DNA of 64,000 bases from Planctomycetota bacterium (GCA_016719295.1 JADKAF010000001.1:6324001-6388000), one strand, 5' to 3'. Shown: positions 43,871-56,323, numbered from the stretch's first letter. A program made the numbers and translations. The notes: generated by a model not told the origin, from the sequence alone.

Positions 43871-46800
43871 GACCGATGAGCCGGAACCACACTCACGATC
43901 CTGGGCATGTGCACGAGCATGGGCACGACCACGCCCACGGGCACGATCACGATCATGCGCACGATCACGACCACGATCATGCGCACGACCACGAGCACGG
44001 CGCTGCGTGCGCGGTCTCGTCCTCGGCGCCCAGCATCGGCTTTTCGCTCGGCAAGCCCGAGAAGCGCTACTGGCGCAGCCTGACCGAGCTCGAGCGCACG
44101 GACGAGTTCCGCGCGGCGCTGAAGCGCGAGTTCCCGGATCAGGACCCGGACAAGCTGCCGCCGGCCTCGCGCCGCCGCTTCCTCCAGGTGATGGGCTCTT
44201 CGCTCGCGCTGGCGAGCGCCACGGCTTGCCGCTGGAAGGAGGAGAAGATCCTCCCGAGCCAGAACCGGCCGGAAGGCCGCGTCCCGGGGAACCCCGAGTT
44301 CTTCGCGACCTCGCTCGAGCTCACCGGCGTCGCGAGCCCGCTGCTCGTGACCTGCTACGAAGGGCGCCCGACCAAGATCGAAGGGAATCCCGAGCACCCG
44401 GCGTGCAACGGCTCTACGAGCTCGTACGCGCAGGGCGCGGTGCTCGAGCTCTACGATCCCGAGCGCAGCCGTACGCCGCTCGCGATGGAGAGCGGCCAGG
44501 CGGTCGAGCGCACTTGGGCCGAGGTGCAGACCGCCCTCTCCGGGCTGCTGGACGCGCAGCGCCTGAAGCGTGGCGCGGGGCTTCGCATCCTGTCCGAGGT
44601 CTCGAGCTCGGCGGCTCTCGCGGCCGCCCGCGCGCGGCTGCTCGAGGCGCTGCCCCAGGCGAAGTGGATCAGCTACGAGCCGCTCGCGACGACCAGCGCG
44701 CGGCGCGGAGCCGAGATCGCCTTCGGAGCTTCGGGGCGCGCGCACTACGAGCTCGCGGGCGCGAAGACGATCGCCTGCTTCGACGCCGACCTCCTCGGGT
44801 CGCATCCGGATTCACTGCGCCACACGCGGGCCTACGCTCGCGGTCGCAAGCCCGAAGGCGAGATGAACCGCCTCTGGGCCGTGGAGGCGGGCTTCTCGAT
44901 CACCGGCTCCTCCGCCGATCACCGGCTCCAGCTCCGCTCCGAGCAGGTGAAGCCGCTGCTCCTCGCCGTCGAGGCCGAGGTCGGGAAGAAGCTGGTTCCG
45001 CTGCCGGCGCTCGCGCCGAAGCGCGCGATGCCTCGCAGCGGCTTCCTCGCTGAGGCGAAGGTCGCGCGTTTCGTCGAGGTGCTCGCCGCCGAGTTGGTCG
45101 AGAACAAGGGCCGCTCGGTCGTGGCCGTCGGAGCTCGCCAGCCCGCCGAAGTCCACGCCATCGCGTTCCGACTGAACGCGCTCCTCGGCAACCTCGGCTC
45201 GCACCTGCGCTTCACCGCCATCCCCGCGGGCCCCGAAGGCAGCCTGGCCGAGCTCGCCCAGGAGATGACCTCGGGTACCGTCGAGGCGCTGCTGATCCTC
45301 GGTGGCAATCCTGCCTACGACGCGCCGGCGGACCTCGACTTCGCCGACGCGCTCTCCAAGGTGCCGCAGAGCATCCACCTCTCGCTCTATGCGGACGAGA
45401 CCTCGAAGCTCTGCACGTGGCACCTGCCGCGCGCGCATGCGCTCGAGTCCTGGGGCGATGCCGCCGCGTACGACGGCACGGTCACGCTGCGCCAGCCCCT
45501 GATCGATCCCCTGCACGAGGGCAAGACCCCGCTGGCGATCCTCGGCATGCTGCTGGCGGATGGCGCGGCCTCGGACCGGGAGCGCGTACAGCGCGGGCTC
45601 AAGCTCGAGGAAGCCGCGTTCCGTCGGGCGATCCACGACGGCTTCGTCGCGGGCTCGGCAGCGCCGCTCCTGTCGATGAGCTCGGTGGCTTTCGATGAGG
45701 GTGAGGTCGCCGCGGCGGCTCTCGCCGCGGACGCCGGCGATGACTTCGAGCTCAACTTCACGAAGAGCCCGGCGACTTACGACGGGCGCTTCGCGAACAA
45801 CGGCTGGCTCCAAGAGCTGCCGGATTACCTGACGAAGATCACCTGGGACAACGCGCTCATCATCGGCCACGGGGATGCGCAGCGCCTCGGCATCTCGTTC
45901 GGCGATCTGGTTCGCATCGAGGTCGGCGGGCGCGCGCTCGAGATGGCGGCCTACGTGCTGCCGGGCCAGACGAAGGGCACCGTCTCGGTGGCGCTGGGCT
46001 ACGGCCGCACCGCCGCGGGAGTCGTCGGTGGCGATGCCGCCGCGGGCGTCCCGAGCGCCGGCTTCAACACCTATACGCTGCGCACGAGCGGCGCGGCCTG
46101 GTTCACCCGCGGCGTGCGCCTCGCGAAGACGGGCGGCAGCTACCCGCTCGCGATCACCCAGGACCACAACCAGATCGACCAGATCGGTCTGCAGGGCATC
46201 GCCGAGCGCCTCGGCTCGCTCGTCCGCGAGGCGGATCTCACCGAGTGGAAGGATCACCCGGACTTCGCGAAGCATCGCGTCCACGTCCCGCCGATCAAGT
46301 CGCTCTTCACCGAGCTGCAGTTCGAAGGCGTGAAGTGGGGGATGACGATCGACCTCAACTCGTGCACGGGCTGCAATGCGTGCACGATCGCCTGCCAGTC
46401 CGAGAACAACATCCCGGTCGTCGGCAAGGACCAGGTCGCGCGCGGTCGCCACATGCAGTGGATCCGCATCGACCGCTACTTCGCCGGCGAGCCCGAGGAT
46501 CCGCAGATCGCCTCTCAGCCGGTGACCTGCCACCAGTGCGAGAGCGCGCCGTGCGAGCAGGTCTGCCCGGTCGCGGCCACCGTGCACTCCACGGACGGCC
46601 TGAACGACATGGTCTACAACCGCTGCATCGGCACGCGGTACTGCGCGAACAACTGCCCGTACAAGGTCCGGCGCTTCAACTACCTGGACTACAACAAGCG
46701 CACGGAGCAGCCGGGCAGCGAGATCTCGAACATGGTGTACAACCCCGAGGTCTCGCTGCGTTGGCGCGGGGTCATGGAGAAGTGCACCTTCTGCACGCAG

Positions 46801-47052
46801 CGCATCCAGGCCGCCAAGATCGAAGCGGGCAACGAGCGCCGCAAGGTCCGCGACGGCGAGGTGAAGAGCGCGTGCCAGCAAGTCTGCCCGGCGGATGCGA
46901 TCGCCTTCGGTGACCTCGGGGACCCGAGCTCGAAGGTGTCGCAGATGAAGGCCGATCCGCGCTCCTACGAGATGCTCTCCGAGCTCAACGTTCGTCCGCG
47001 GCTCAGCTACCTGGCCAAGATCCGCAACCCCAATCCGGCCCTCACGGCGTAA
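43867..47052 (+). CDS. actB: alternative complex III subunit B, molybdopterin-oxidoreductase-like with Fe-S domain
   Basis: About 1061 residues. A twin-arginine-like signal follows at about residues 90-115 (RRRFLQVMGSSLALASATAC), exporting the protein folded. The large middle part resembles molybdopterin oxidoreductases but in ActB carries no Mo cofactor. The last ~250 residues form a ferredoxin-like domain for four clusters (CTGCNACTIACQ; CHQCESAPCEQVCP; CIGTRYCANNCP; CTFCTQ; CQQVCPADAI). Unusually, residues 8-44 contain 18 His at every second position, encoded by tandem GATCAC/GCGCAC-type units. ATG 43876 is an alternative start but keeps the His stretch. Confidence 0.93.
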   Translation: MRPMSRNHTHDPGHVHEHGHDHAHGHDHDHAHDHDHDHAHDHEHGAACAVSSSAPSIGFSLGKPEKRYWRSLTELERTDEFRAALKREFPDQDPDKLPPASRRRFLQVMGSSLALASATACRWKEEKILPSQNRPEGRVPGNPEFFATSLELTGVASPLLVTCYEGRPTKIEGNPEHPACNGSTSSYAQGAVLELYDPERSRTPLAMESGQAVERTWAEVQTALSGLLDAQRLKRGAGLRILSEVSSSAALAAARARLLEALPQAKWISYEPLATTSARRGAEIAFGASGRAHYELAGAKTIACFDADLLGSHPDSLRHTRAYARGRKPEGEMNRLWAVEAGFSITGSSADHRLQLRSEQVKPLLLAVEAEVGKKLVPLPALAPKRAMPRSGFLAEAKVARFVEVLAAELVENKGRSVVAVGARQPAEVHAIAFRLNALLGNLGSHLRFTAIPAGPEGSLAELAQEMTSGTVEALLILGGNPAYDAPADLDFADALSKVPQSIHLSLYADETSKLCTWHLPRAHALESWGDAAAYDGTVTLRQPLIDPLHEGKTPLAILGMLLADGAASDRERVQRGLKLEEAAFRRAIHDGFVAGSAAPLLSMSSVAFDEGEVAAAALAADAGDDFELNFTKSPATYDGRFANNGWLQELPDYLTKITWDNALIIGHGDAQRLGISFGDLVRIEVGGRALEMAAYVLPGQTKGTVSVALGYGRTAAGVVGGDAAAGVPSAGFNTYTLRTSGAAWFTRGVRLAKTGGSYPLAITQDHNQIDQIGLQGIAERLGSLVREADLTEWKDHPDFAKHRVHVPPIKSLFTELQFEGVKWGMTIDLNSCTGCNACTIACQSENNIPVVGKDQVARGRHMQWIRIDRYFAGEPEDPQIASQPVTCHQCESAPCEQVCPVAATVHSTDGLNDMVYNRCIGTRYCANNCPYKVRRFNYLDYNKRTEQPGSEISNMVYNPEVSLRWRGVMEKCTFCTQRIQAAKIEAGNERRKVRDGEVKSACQQVCPADAIAFGDLGDPSSKVSQMKADPRSYEMLSELNVRPRLSYLAKIRNPNPALTA

Positions 47053-47091
47053 GCCGAGCCGCCGCAGCCCGTAACCCTGGAAGCAAGCACC

Positions 47092-48534
47092 ATGACCTCG
47101 AGCGCGATGGGGAACGCGTCCGCGATCGTCATCGATCAGGACATCGATCCGCGCCGGAGAAAGTCGTTGGTCGAAGGAGACCACGACTTCACTTCGATCA
47201 CCGCGTCGATCGCCAACGTGGCGGAGCGCCCGAAGCCGCCGAAAGCGTGGTACGTAGCGATGGCGATCTCGCTGCCGCTGACGTTGACGCTCTTCGGCTG
47301 CATCGCCTACCTGGTGGTGAAGGGCGTCGGCATCTGGGGTAACCGCCAGCCGATCTCGTGGGCCTGGCCGATCGTGAACTTCGTGTTCTGGGTCGGCATC
47401 GCGCACGCGGGTACGCTGATCTCGGCGATCCTCTTCCTCTTCCGTCAGAAGTGGCGGACGAGCATCAACCGCGCGGCCGAGGCGATGACCATCTTCGCGG
47501 TCGTGTGCGCCGGAACCTTCCCCGCGATCCACGTCGGCCGCATCTGGATGGAGTGGTTCCTGGCCCCCGTCCCGAACCACCTCGAGATGTGGCCCCAGTT
47601 CCGGAGCCCCTTGCTCTGGGACGTCTTCGCGGTCAGCACCTACGCCACGGTCTCGCTGCTCTTCTGGTACATGGGCATGGTGCCGGACCTCGCGACCTTC
47701 CGCGACCGCGCCACGACCAAGATCAAGAAGATCGCGTACGGGATCTTCGCCCTGGGCTGGCGCGGCTCTTCGCGCCAGTGGCACCGTTACGAGCGGGCTT
47801 ATCTCCTGCTCGCGGCGCTGGCCATGCCCCTCGTGCTCTCCGTGCACTCGGTCGTGTCCTTCGACTTCGCCGTCTCGATCTTGCCCGGCTGGCACACCAC
47901 GATCTTCCCCCCGTACTTCGTCGCGGGCGCCATCTTCTCGGGCTTCGCGATGGTCGTGACCCTCATGGTGCCGGCGCGCGCCCTCTTCGGGCTGAAGCAC
48001 GTCGTCACGCTGCGCCACCTCGAGAACATGAACAAGGTCATCGTCGCCACGGGGACGATGGTCGGCTACGCGTACGCGATGGAGTTCTTCATCGCCTGGT
48101 ACTCGGGCAGCCAGTACGAGCAGTTCGCGTTCATCAACCGCGCGCTGGGGCCCTACTGGTGGGCGTACTGGATCATGGTGAGCTGCAACGTCATCGCGCC
48201 GCAGTTCTTCTGGTTCAAGAAGATCCGCACGAGCCCTCTCTTGATGGTGATCGTGTGCATCTTCGTGAACATCGGCATGTGGTTCGAGCGCTTCGTGATC
48301 ACCGTCTCGACGTTGAACCGCGACTTCCTGCCGTCGGCGTGGGGCTACTTCTCGCCCACGCTCTTCGACATCCTGACGCTGTGCGGCAGCTTCGGGCTCT
48401 TCATGACTCTCTTCCTGCTCTTCTGCCGCTACCTCCCGATGGTCGCCATCTCCGAGGTGAAGAGCGTCATGCCGCAAGCTCATCCCCATCACCATGGGGA
48501 CGACGCGCACGGCGCCGGACATCACGCTCACTGA
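47092..48534 (+). CDS. actC: alternative complex III subunit C, NrfD-like quinol-site membrane protein
   Basis: 480 residues with about ten TM helices (NrfD/PsrC family), housing the quinol oxidation site and probably a proton path. Recognisable parts are FVFWVGIAHAGTLISAILFL, TFPAIHVGRIWMEWFL and WHTTIFPPYFVAGAIFSGFA. The last residues are His-rich (HPHHHGDDAHGAGHHAH). Third gene of the act operon, 39 bp after actB, with GGAAGC near its start. Confidence 0.95.
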   Translation: MTSSAMGNASAIVIDQDIDPRRRKSLVEGDHDFTSITASIANVAERPKPPKAWYVAMAISLPLTLTLFGCIAYLVVKGVGIWGNRQPISWAWPIVNFVFWVGIAHAGTLISAILFLFRQKWRTSINRAAEAMTIFAVVCAGTFPAIHVGRIWMEWFLAPVPNHLEMWPQFRSPLLWDVFAVSTYATVSLLFWYMGMVPDLATFRDRATTKIKKIAYGIFALGWRGSSRQWHRYERAYLLLAALAMPLVLSVHSVVSFDFAVSILPGWHTTIFPPYFVAGAIFSGFAMVVTLMVPARALFGLKHVVTLRHLENMNKVIVATGTMVGYAYAMEFFIAWYSGSQYEQFAFINRALGPYWWAYWIMVSCNVIAPQFFWFKKIRTSPLLMVIVCIFVNIGMWFERFVITVSTLNRDFLPSAWGYFSPTLFDILTLCGSFGLFMTLFLLFCRYLPMVAISEVKSVMPQAHPHHHGDDAHGAGHHAH

Positions 48535-48556
48535 GCCGCCGAGGAGACCTTCCAAG

Positions 48557-49801
48557 ATGAACGCCAAGGCTCACTCGCCCGCCGCTCCCGCCGAGCGCAC
48601 CCGTCCCCTGTACGGCGTGATCGCCGAGTACAAGGACGTCGACTCCCTCGTCGCCGCCGCCCGCAAGGTGCGCGACGCCGGCTACACGCGCTGGGACACC
48701 CACACGCCCTTCCCGATCCACGGGATCGAGGGCGCGATGGGGTTCGGCATGACGCGGCTCCCTTGGTTCGTCCTCTGCTGCGGCCTGACGGGACTCACCG
48801 TCGCGGTGCTCCTGCAGTGGTGGACCAACGCGGTCGATTACCCGTTCCTGATCTCGGGCAAGCCGCTCTTCGCGTTGCCGCCCGCGATCCCGATCTGCTT
48901 CGAGCTCACGGTGCTCTTCAGCGCCTTCGGCACCTTCTTCGGGATGCTCGGCCTGAACAAGCTGCCGATGCTCCATCACCCGCTCTTCGAGCACGAGGCC
49001 TTCAAGCGCGTCACCGATGACCGCTTCTTCCTCGCGATCGAATCGCAGGATCCCAAGTTCGGCCTCGAGAGCACGAAGGCGTTGCTCGCGAGCACGGGCG
49101 TCTGCGCCGATGTCGTCGCCGTCCACGGCAACGGCGACAAGGGCGTGCTGCCGAACTGGATGAAGAACTTCGCGATCGTGATGCCGATCCTGCTGCTCGT
49201 CCCGCTGGCATGGATCGTCACCGCGCGCCACAGCACGAGCCCGAAGACGAGGCTGCAGGTCATCCCCGACATGGACCAGCAGCTGAAGTTCCGCAATCAG
49301 ACGCGGAACGTCTTCTTCGCCGACCAGCGCAACGAGCGTCCGCGCGTCGAGGGCACGATCCCGCGCGGTCTGCTTCGCGAAGACCAGCACTACTACACCG
49401 GCAAGACCGGCCCGGGTGAGAGCGACTGGGCGACGAAGTTCCCAGCGGCGCTCTCCCTCGATGAGGCCTTCGTGGCTCGTGGCCGCGAGCGCTTCAACAT
49501 CACCTGCGCTGCCTGCCACGGACAGACCGGGGTCGGCGACGGCCTCGTCTCGCAGCGCGCGACCGGCAAGTATCCGAGCTGGATCCCGCCGATCTCGCTG
49601 CACGCGGAGAATCTCCTGGCGCAGCCGGTCGGGCAGACCTTCAGCTCCATCCGCAACGGCATCCGCACCATGCCGTCCTACGCCCAGCAGCTCACGGTCG
49701 AGGACACCTGGGCGATCGTGGCCTACGTCAAGGCGCTGCAGAAGAGCCAGGCGTTCCCGGTCGAGAAGCTGAGCCCCGAAGAGCGCCAGAAGGTGCAGTG
49801 A
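48557..49801 (+). CDS. actDE: fused alternative complex III subunits D and E
   Basis: 414 residues combining two subunits that are separate in several other bacteria. Residues about 18-195 are ActD (DUF3341): PLYGVIAEYKDVDSLVAAAR, then two TM helices. After a linker and a TM helix (KNFAIVMPILLLVPLAWIVT) comes ActE, a mono-haem cytochrome c with CAACH at residues 317-321 and GIRTMPSYAQQL giving the Met ligand. The start is ATG 48557; the frame is open upstream inside actC. Electrons likely pass from the Fe-S part to this haem. Confidence 0.92.
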   Translation: MNAKAHSPAAPAERTRPLYGVIAEYKDVDSLVAAARKVRDAGYTRWDTHTPFPIHGIEGAMGFGMTRLPWFVLCCGLTGLTVAVLLQWWTNAVDYPFLISGKPLFALPPAIPICFELTVLFSAFGTFFGMLGLNKLPMLHHPLFEHEAFKRVTDDRFFLAIESQDPKFGLESTKALLASTGVCADVVAVHGNGDKGVLPNWMKNFAIVMPILLLVPLAWIVTARHSTSPKTRLQVIPDMDQQLKFRNQTRNVFFADQRNERPRVEGTIPRGLLREDQHYYTGKTGPGESDWATKFPAALSLDEAFVARGRERFNITCAACHGQTGVGDGLVSQRATGKYPSWIPPISLHAENLLAQPVGQTFSSIRNGIRTMPSYAQQLTVEDTWAIVAYVKALQKSQAFPVEKLSPEERQKVQ

Positions 49802-49811
49802 GAGCCCCGCG

Positions 49812-51137
<1,326 letters not shown>

Positions 51138-51195
51138 GCGCAGGCCGGCGCCCCTGGGCGCAGACCGACACTCGAACTCACCGGACGGTCCGACG

Positions 51196-51498
51196 ATGAG
51201 CGAACACACCCCCCAGCCCTACGACGATCTCAACACGCCGAAGCTGATCCTCGCGGCGATCTTGGGGATCGCCGTGACGATCGCGGTCGTGGCTTGGCTG
51301 CAGGCCATGTACTACGTGCAGGCGAGCGCCGAGGAGAAGCGCCAGCTCGAGGTCACTCCGCGACAGGTCGTCGAGACCAAGGCGAAGTGGTCCGCCACGC
51401 TCTCCTCCTACGGCAAGGCGAACACCGAGAAAGGCATCGCGCAGGTGCCGATCGAGCGCGCGATGAAGGCCGTAGCCGAGGAACTCCACGCGCGCTGA
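51196..51498 (+). CDS. small single-TM subunit next to alternative complex III
   Basis: 100 residues: a short cytosolic start, one TM helix (LILAAILGIAVTIAVVAWLQ), and an external tail ending IAQVPIERAMKAVAEELHAR. The tail phrase (IPI-R-AM--V) is typical of small proteins coded between actF and the SCO gene in bacteria with this locus. Likely an accessory subunit of the supercomplex; its exact role is unknown. Confidence 0.75.
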   Translation: MSEHTPQPYDDLNTPKLILAAILGIAVTIAVVAWLQAMYYVQASAEEKRQLEVTPRQVVETKAKWSATLSSYGKANTEKGIAQVPIERAMKAVAEELHAR

Positions 51499-51503
51499 GC
51501 GCC

Positions 51504-51548
51504 GCGACCTCCAGGTCTCGCGCCTCCAAGTCTCGCGCCTCCAAGTAT
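51504..51548. repeat. 15-bp tandem repeat, three units
   Basis: Unit CGCGCCTCCAAGTCT occurs three times in a row (51504-51518 diverged, 51519-51533, 51534-51548) just before the SCO start codon. It sits where a ribosome binding site should be, and none other is visible, so copy number could affect SCO translation. Confidence 0.6.
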
Positions 51549-51550
51549 CC

Positions 51551-52423
51551 ATGCATCCCTCAAGCTCCCGCACTCCGCATCAGGGTCTCGAGCGCACGCG
51601 GCTGGCCGCCGTGCGCTCGCTGGCCCTCGCTGCGCTCGCGCTCGGCGCCGCGCCCGCGTTCGCGCAGGTGGTCCCGGCGTACCAGGAGACCGAGGGGGTC
51701 GAGGTGATCGAGCACGTCGACGACCGCTTGCCGCTCGACCTGCGCTTCACGAACGAGCGCGGCGTCGCGGTGAAGCTCGGCGACTACTTCACCGGCGAGA
51801 AGCCGGTGATCCTGACGCTCAACTACTCCTCCTGCCCGATGCTCTGCAGCTTGCAGCTGAACGGGATGATCGAGGCGCTGCGCTCGATCGAGGAGACGGC
51901 CGGGAACGAGTTCGACCTCGTCACCGTGTCGATCGATCCGCAGGAGAGCTTCCAGCGCGCGGCGGAGACCCGCCAGAAGTACCTGCTGAGCTACGGCCGT
52001 CCGGCGGCGCAGGGAGCTTGGCGCTTCCTCACCGGCGATGAGGCCTCGATCCAGAAGCTCGCGAAGGCGGTGGGTTTCGGCTACCGCTACATGACCGAGG
52101 CCAAGGAGTACGTGCACGCCGCCGTCTTCATGGCCTGCACGCCGGATGGGCGCATCTCGCGCTACATCTACGGCGTCCAGATCCCGCCCGAAACCCTGCG
52201 CTACTCGCTCATCGAAGCGGGTGAAGGGCGCGTCGGATCGGCTCTCGAACGCATCCTGCTGTACTGCTTCCACTACGACCCCGCCACCGGACGATACGGC
52301 CCCGCGGCCGTGAAGCTGATGCGTCTCGGCGCCGGGGTCACGGTTGTCGCGCTGGGCCTCTGCCTCTTCGGCATGTGGCGACGCGAGACCCGGCGGCGCC
52401 GGAGCGCCGAGGTTCCGGCATGA
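51551..52423 (+). CDS. SCO1/SenC-family copper chaperone for the oxidase
   Basis: 290 residues. Signal or anchor at the start (LALAALALGAAPAFAQ), a thioredoxin-like domain with the copper site CPMLC (Cys95, Cys99) plus a His in EYVHAAVFM, and a C-terminal TM helix (LGAGVTVVALGLCLFGMW). SCO proteins deliver copper to the CuA centre of oxidase subunit II, whose gene follows with a 4-bp overlap. Placement is fully consistent with this role. Confidence 0.92.
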   Translation: MHPSSSRTPHQGLERTRLAAVRSLALAALALGAAPAFAQVVPAYQETEGVEVIEHVDDRLPLDLRFTNERGVAVKLGDYFTGEKPVILTLNYSSCPMLCSLQLNGMIEALRSIEETAGNEFDLVTVSIDPQESFQRAAETRQKYLLSYGRPAAQGAWRFLTGDEASIQKLAKAVGFGYRYMTEAKEYVHAAVFMACTPDGRISRYIYGVQIPPETLRYSLIEAGEGRVGSALERILLYCFHYDPATGRYGPAAVKLMRLGAGVTVVALGLCLFGMWRRETRRRRSAEVPA

Positions 52424-53469
52424 TTCGAACTGCCATGCTCCAAAGCCTCTTCGATCCGAGCTCGCTCGCGAGCTCGAACCTGCTGGGCTTCGCCCTGCCC
52501 GCGGCGGACTCCGCGGCGGACGCGAACTACTGGTTCCCCGCGCAGGCCTCGTCCTTCGCCGCGGACATGGACGCCCTCTGGTACTTCATCTACTGGGTGT
52601 CGGTGTTCTTCTTCATCGGCATCGTGGCCTTCATGGTCCTCTTCGTGACGCGCTACCGGCGCACGGCGACGAGGACCCAGCCCGAGCGCTCGGCGAGCCA
52701 CAACACGGCGCTCGAGCTCACCTGGTCGATCCTCCCGGCGTTCCTGCTGGTGGCGTTCTTCTACTGGGGCTGGACGTCGTTCCTGGTGATCGCGACCCCT
52801 CCGCGCGACGCGATGGAAGTCCAGGTCGGTGCCTACAAGTGGGGTTGGAACTTCACCTACCCCTCGGGCCACACCGACTCCGAGCTCCACGTGCCGACGG
52901 ATCGCGAAGTGAAGCTGATCATGTCCTCGGCGGACGTGCTGCACAGCTTCTGGGTGCCGGAGTTCCGCACCAAGTTCGACGTGGTCCCCGGGCGCTATAC
53001 CTACCTCTGGTTCAAGCCGACCCGCGTCGGCGAGTACCAGCTGAAGTGCACGGAGTACTGCGGCACCGGCCACTCGGCCATGCGCGCGAAGGTCGTCGTG
53101 CACGAGGCCGGTGGCTTCGAGAAGTGGCTCGAGCAAGCGGAAGGCGCGCTGCTCACGATGGAGCCCAAGGCGCTCGGCGAGCTCTCCTACAAGAAGCTCG
53201 GCTGCGCTCAGTGCCACTCGCTCGATGGCACGAAGCTGGTCGGCCCGAGCTTCAAGGAGACGGCCAGCCTCTGGGGTAACGCTCGCGGTCTGGCCGACGG
53301 CAGCGAGGTCACGGTCGACGAGAACTACCTCCGCGAGTCGATCCTCGAGCCCATGGCGAAGGTCGTCGCCGGCTACCAGCCGCAGATGCCGGTGATCCCC
53401 GGCATCCGCGAGAAGCAGATCGCCGGCCTCATCGAGTACATCAAGTCCCTCAGCGGACCCAACCAGTAG
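52420..53469 (+). CDS. coxB: cytochrome c oxidase subunit II, caa3 type with fused cytochrome c
   Basis: 349 residues: two TM helices, a cupredoxin domain with the CuA site (Cys210-TEY-Cys214-GTG-His218, Met221), then a C-terminal cytochrome c domain with CAQCH at 262-266 and a Met in PQMPVIPG. The fused haem makes this a caa3-type oxidase that can take electrons directly from alternative complex III. ATG 52420 overlaps the SCO stop. Confidence 0.95.
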   Translation: MIRTAMLQSLFDPSSLASSNLLGFALPAADSAADANYWFPAQASSFAADMDALWYFIYWVSVFFFIGIVAFMVLFVTRYRRTATRTQPERSASHNTALELTWSILPAFLLVAFFYWGWTSFLVIATPPRDAMEVQVGAYKWGWNFTYPSGHTDSELHVPTDREVKLIMSSADVLHSFWVPEFRTKFDVVPGRYTYLWFKPTRVGEYQLKCTEYCGTGHSAMRAKVVVHEAGGFEKWLEQAEGALLTMEPKALGELSYKKLGCAQCHSLDGTKLVGPSFKETASLWGNARGLADGSEVTVDENYLRESILEPMAKVVAGYQPQMPVIPGIREKQIAGLIEYIKSLSGPNQ

Positions 53470-53479
53470 GCAGCCTCCG

Positions 53480-55161
<1,682 letters not shown>

Positions 55162-55165
<4 letters not shown>

Positions 55166-55916
55166 GCAGCACGGCGAGCGCCCACGCGGCGCACGGTGAT
55201 TCGCACGGGCACGGCGGCGGCCACTCCAGCGAGGGCCATGGCGCCGAGCATGGTGGTCACGGCCATCATCCGTCCTACGTCGCCCATCACTTCGATACCG
55301 CGAAGCAGCAGTTCGACACGGGCAAGTTCGGGATCTGGATGTTCCTGGTGACGGAGGTGCTGTTCTTCAGCGGCCTCTTCTGCGCGTACTTGCTCTACCG
55401 CGCGCATCACCCGGAGATCTTCATCTACGCCCACCACTACCTCGACACCAAGCTCGGGGCGATCAACACGATCGTGCTGCTCTTCTCGAGCTTGACGATG
55501 GCGTGGGCCGTGCGCGCCGCGGCGCTCGGCCAGAAGAAGGTCCTCGTGTGGATGCTCATCCTCACGCTGGCCTGCGCCTTCGGCTTCCTCGGGATCAAGT
55601 ACATCGAGTACTCGCACAAGATCCACGACGGCCTGGTCTGGGGCGCGCGTTCAACCCGGCGCATCTGGTCGAGGACTACACGGGCCCCGAGCCGAAGAAC
55701 GTGCACATCTTCTTCGGCATCTACTTCGGGATGACCGGTCTGCACGGAATCCACGTGCTCGGCGGCATCGTCGTCATCGCCTGGCTCTTGAAGCGCGCCC
55801 TGCGCGGTGAGTTCCACAGCCAGAACTACGGCGCGGTCGACTTCGTGGGCCTCTACTGGCACTTGGTCGACCTGATCTGGATCTACCTGTTCCCTCTCCT
55901 CTACCTGATCCACTGA
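55162..55916 (+). CDS. coxC: cytochrome c oxidase subunit III, frameshifted in this sequence
   Basis: Starts at GTG 55162. Frame 1 reads well to residue 160 (KYIEYSHKIHDGLVWG), then turns to nonsense and stops at 55734. Subunit III resumes in another frame from 55644 (RAFNPAHLVEDYTG, GMTGLHGIHVLGGIVVIAWL) to TGA 55916. Adding one base near 55642 in GGGCGCGCG restores a continuous protein of about 251 residues. The N-terminus is His-rich (HAAHGDSHGHGGGH). Since both halves are undamaged otherwise, a sequencing or assembly error is most likely; a real mutation is possible. Confidence 0.9.
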
Positions 55917-55927
55917 GGTCCTGAAGC

Positions 55928-56323
55928 ATGTCCTCCTCGCATCACGGGACCGGCGTGGACCTCCCGACCGGTCAGGAAGAAGAGCTGGCGCACGTCGCGA
56001 GCCCGAAGGTCTTGATCGCGACCTTCCTCGCGCTGATCTTCCTCACGATCGTCACCGTCGCGGTGGCCTCCGTGGGGCTCGGCGAATGGGACTTCATCTT
56101 CGCGATGGTGATCGCGACGATCAAAGTCCTGCTGGTCTGCATGTTCTTCATGCACCTCTGGTACGACAAGCCGTTCCACGCCTTGGTCTTCGTCTCGGGC
56201 GTGGCGTTCGCGCTGCTCTTCATCGCGCTGGCCTACATGGACACGGCGCAGTACCAGAGCTCCATCCAGTGGGAGGACAAGAAGCCCCTGCCGGAAGCCT
56301 CGCAAGAGGGCCACGACCACTGA
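55928..56323 (+). CDS. coxD: cytochrome c oxidase subunit IV (prokaryotic type)
   Basis: 131 residues with three TM helices (LIATFLALIFLTIVTVAVAS; MVIATIKVLLVCMFFMHLWY; ALVFVSGVAFALLFIALAYM). The phrase ATIKVLLVCMFFMHLWYDKP is diagnostic of the small subunit IV of bacterial caa3/quinol oxidases, which stabilises the complex. Both ends carry His (SSHHGTG; EGHDH). Last standard subunit of the operon; GC-rich hairpins follow at 56327-56347 and 56383-56434. Confidence 0.92.
   Translation: MSSSHHGTGVDLPTGQEEELAHVASPKVLIATFLALIFLTIVTVAVASVGLGEWDFIFAMVIATIKVLLVCMFFMHLWYDKPFHALVFVSGVAFALLFIALAYMDTAQYQSSIQWEDKKPLPEASQEGHDH

Noticed and set aside
44812..48567. 1251-codon minus-strand open frame opposite actB and actC
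   Set aside because: Very Arg/Glu/His-rich translation without domains; it mirrors the codon bias of the well-supported act genes.
55639..55660. Programmed frameshift in coxC
   Set aside because: No slippery heptamer of the usual form and subunit III is not known to use frameshifting; an error or mutation is simpler.
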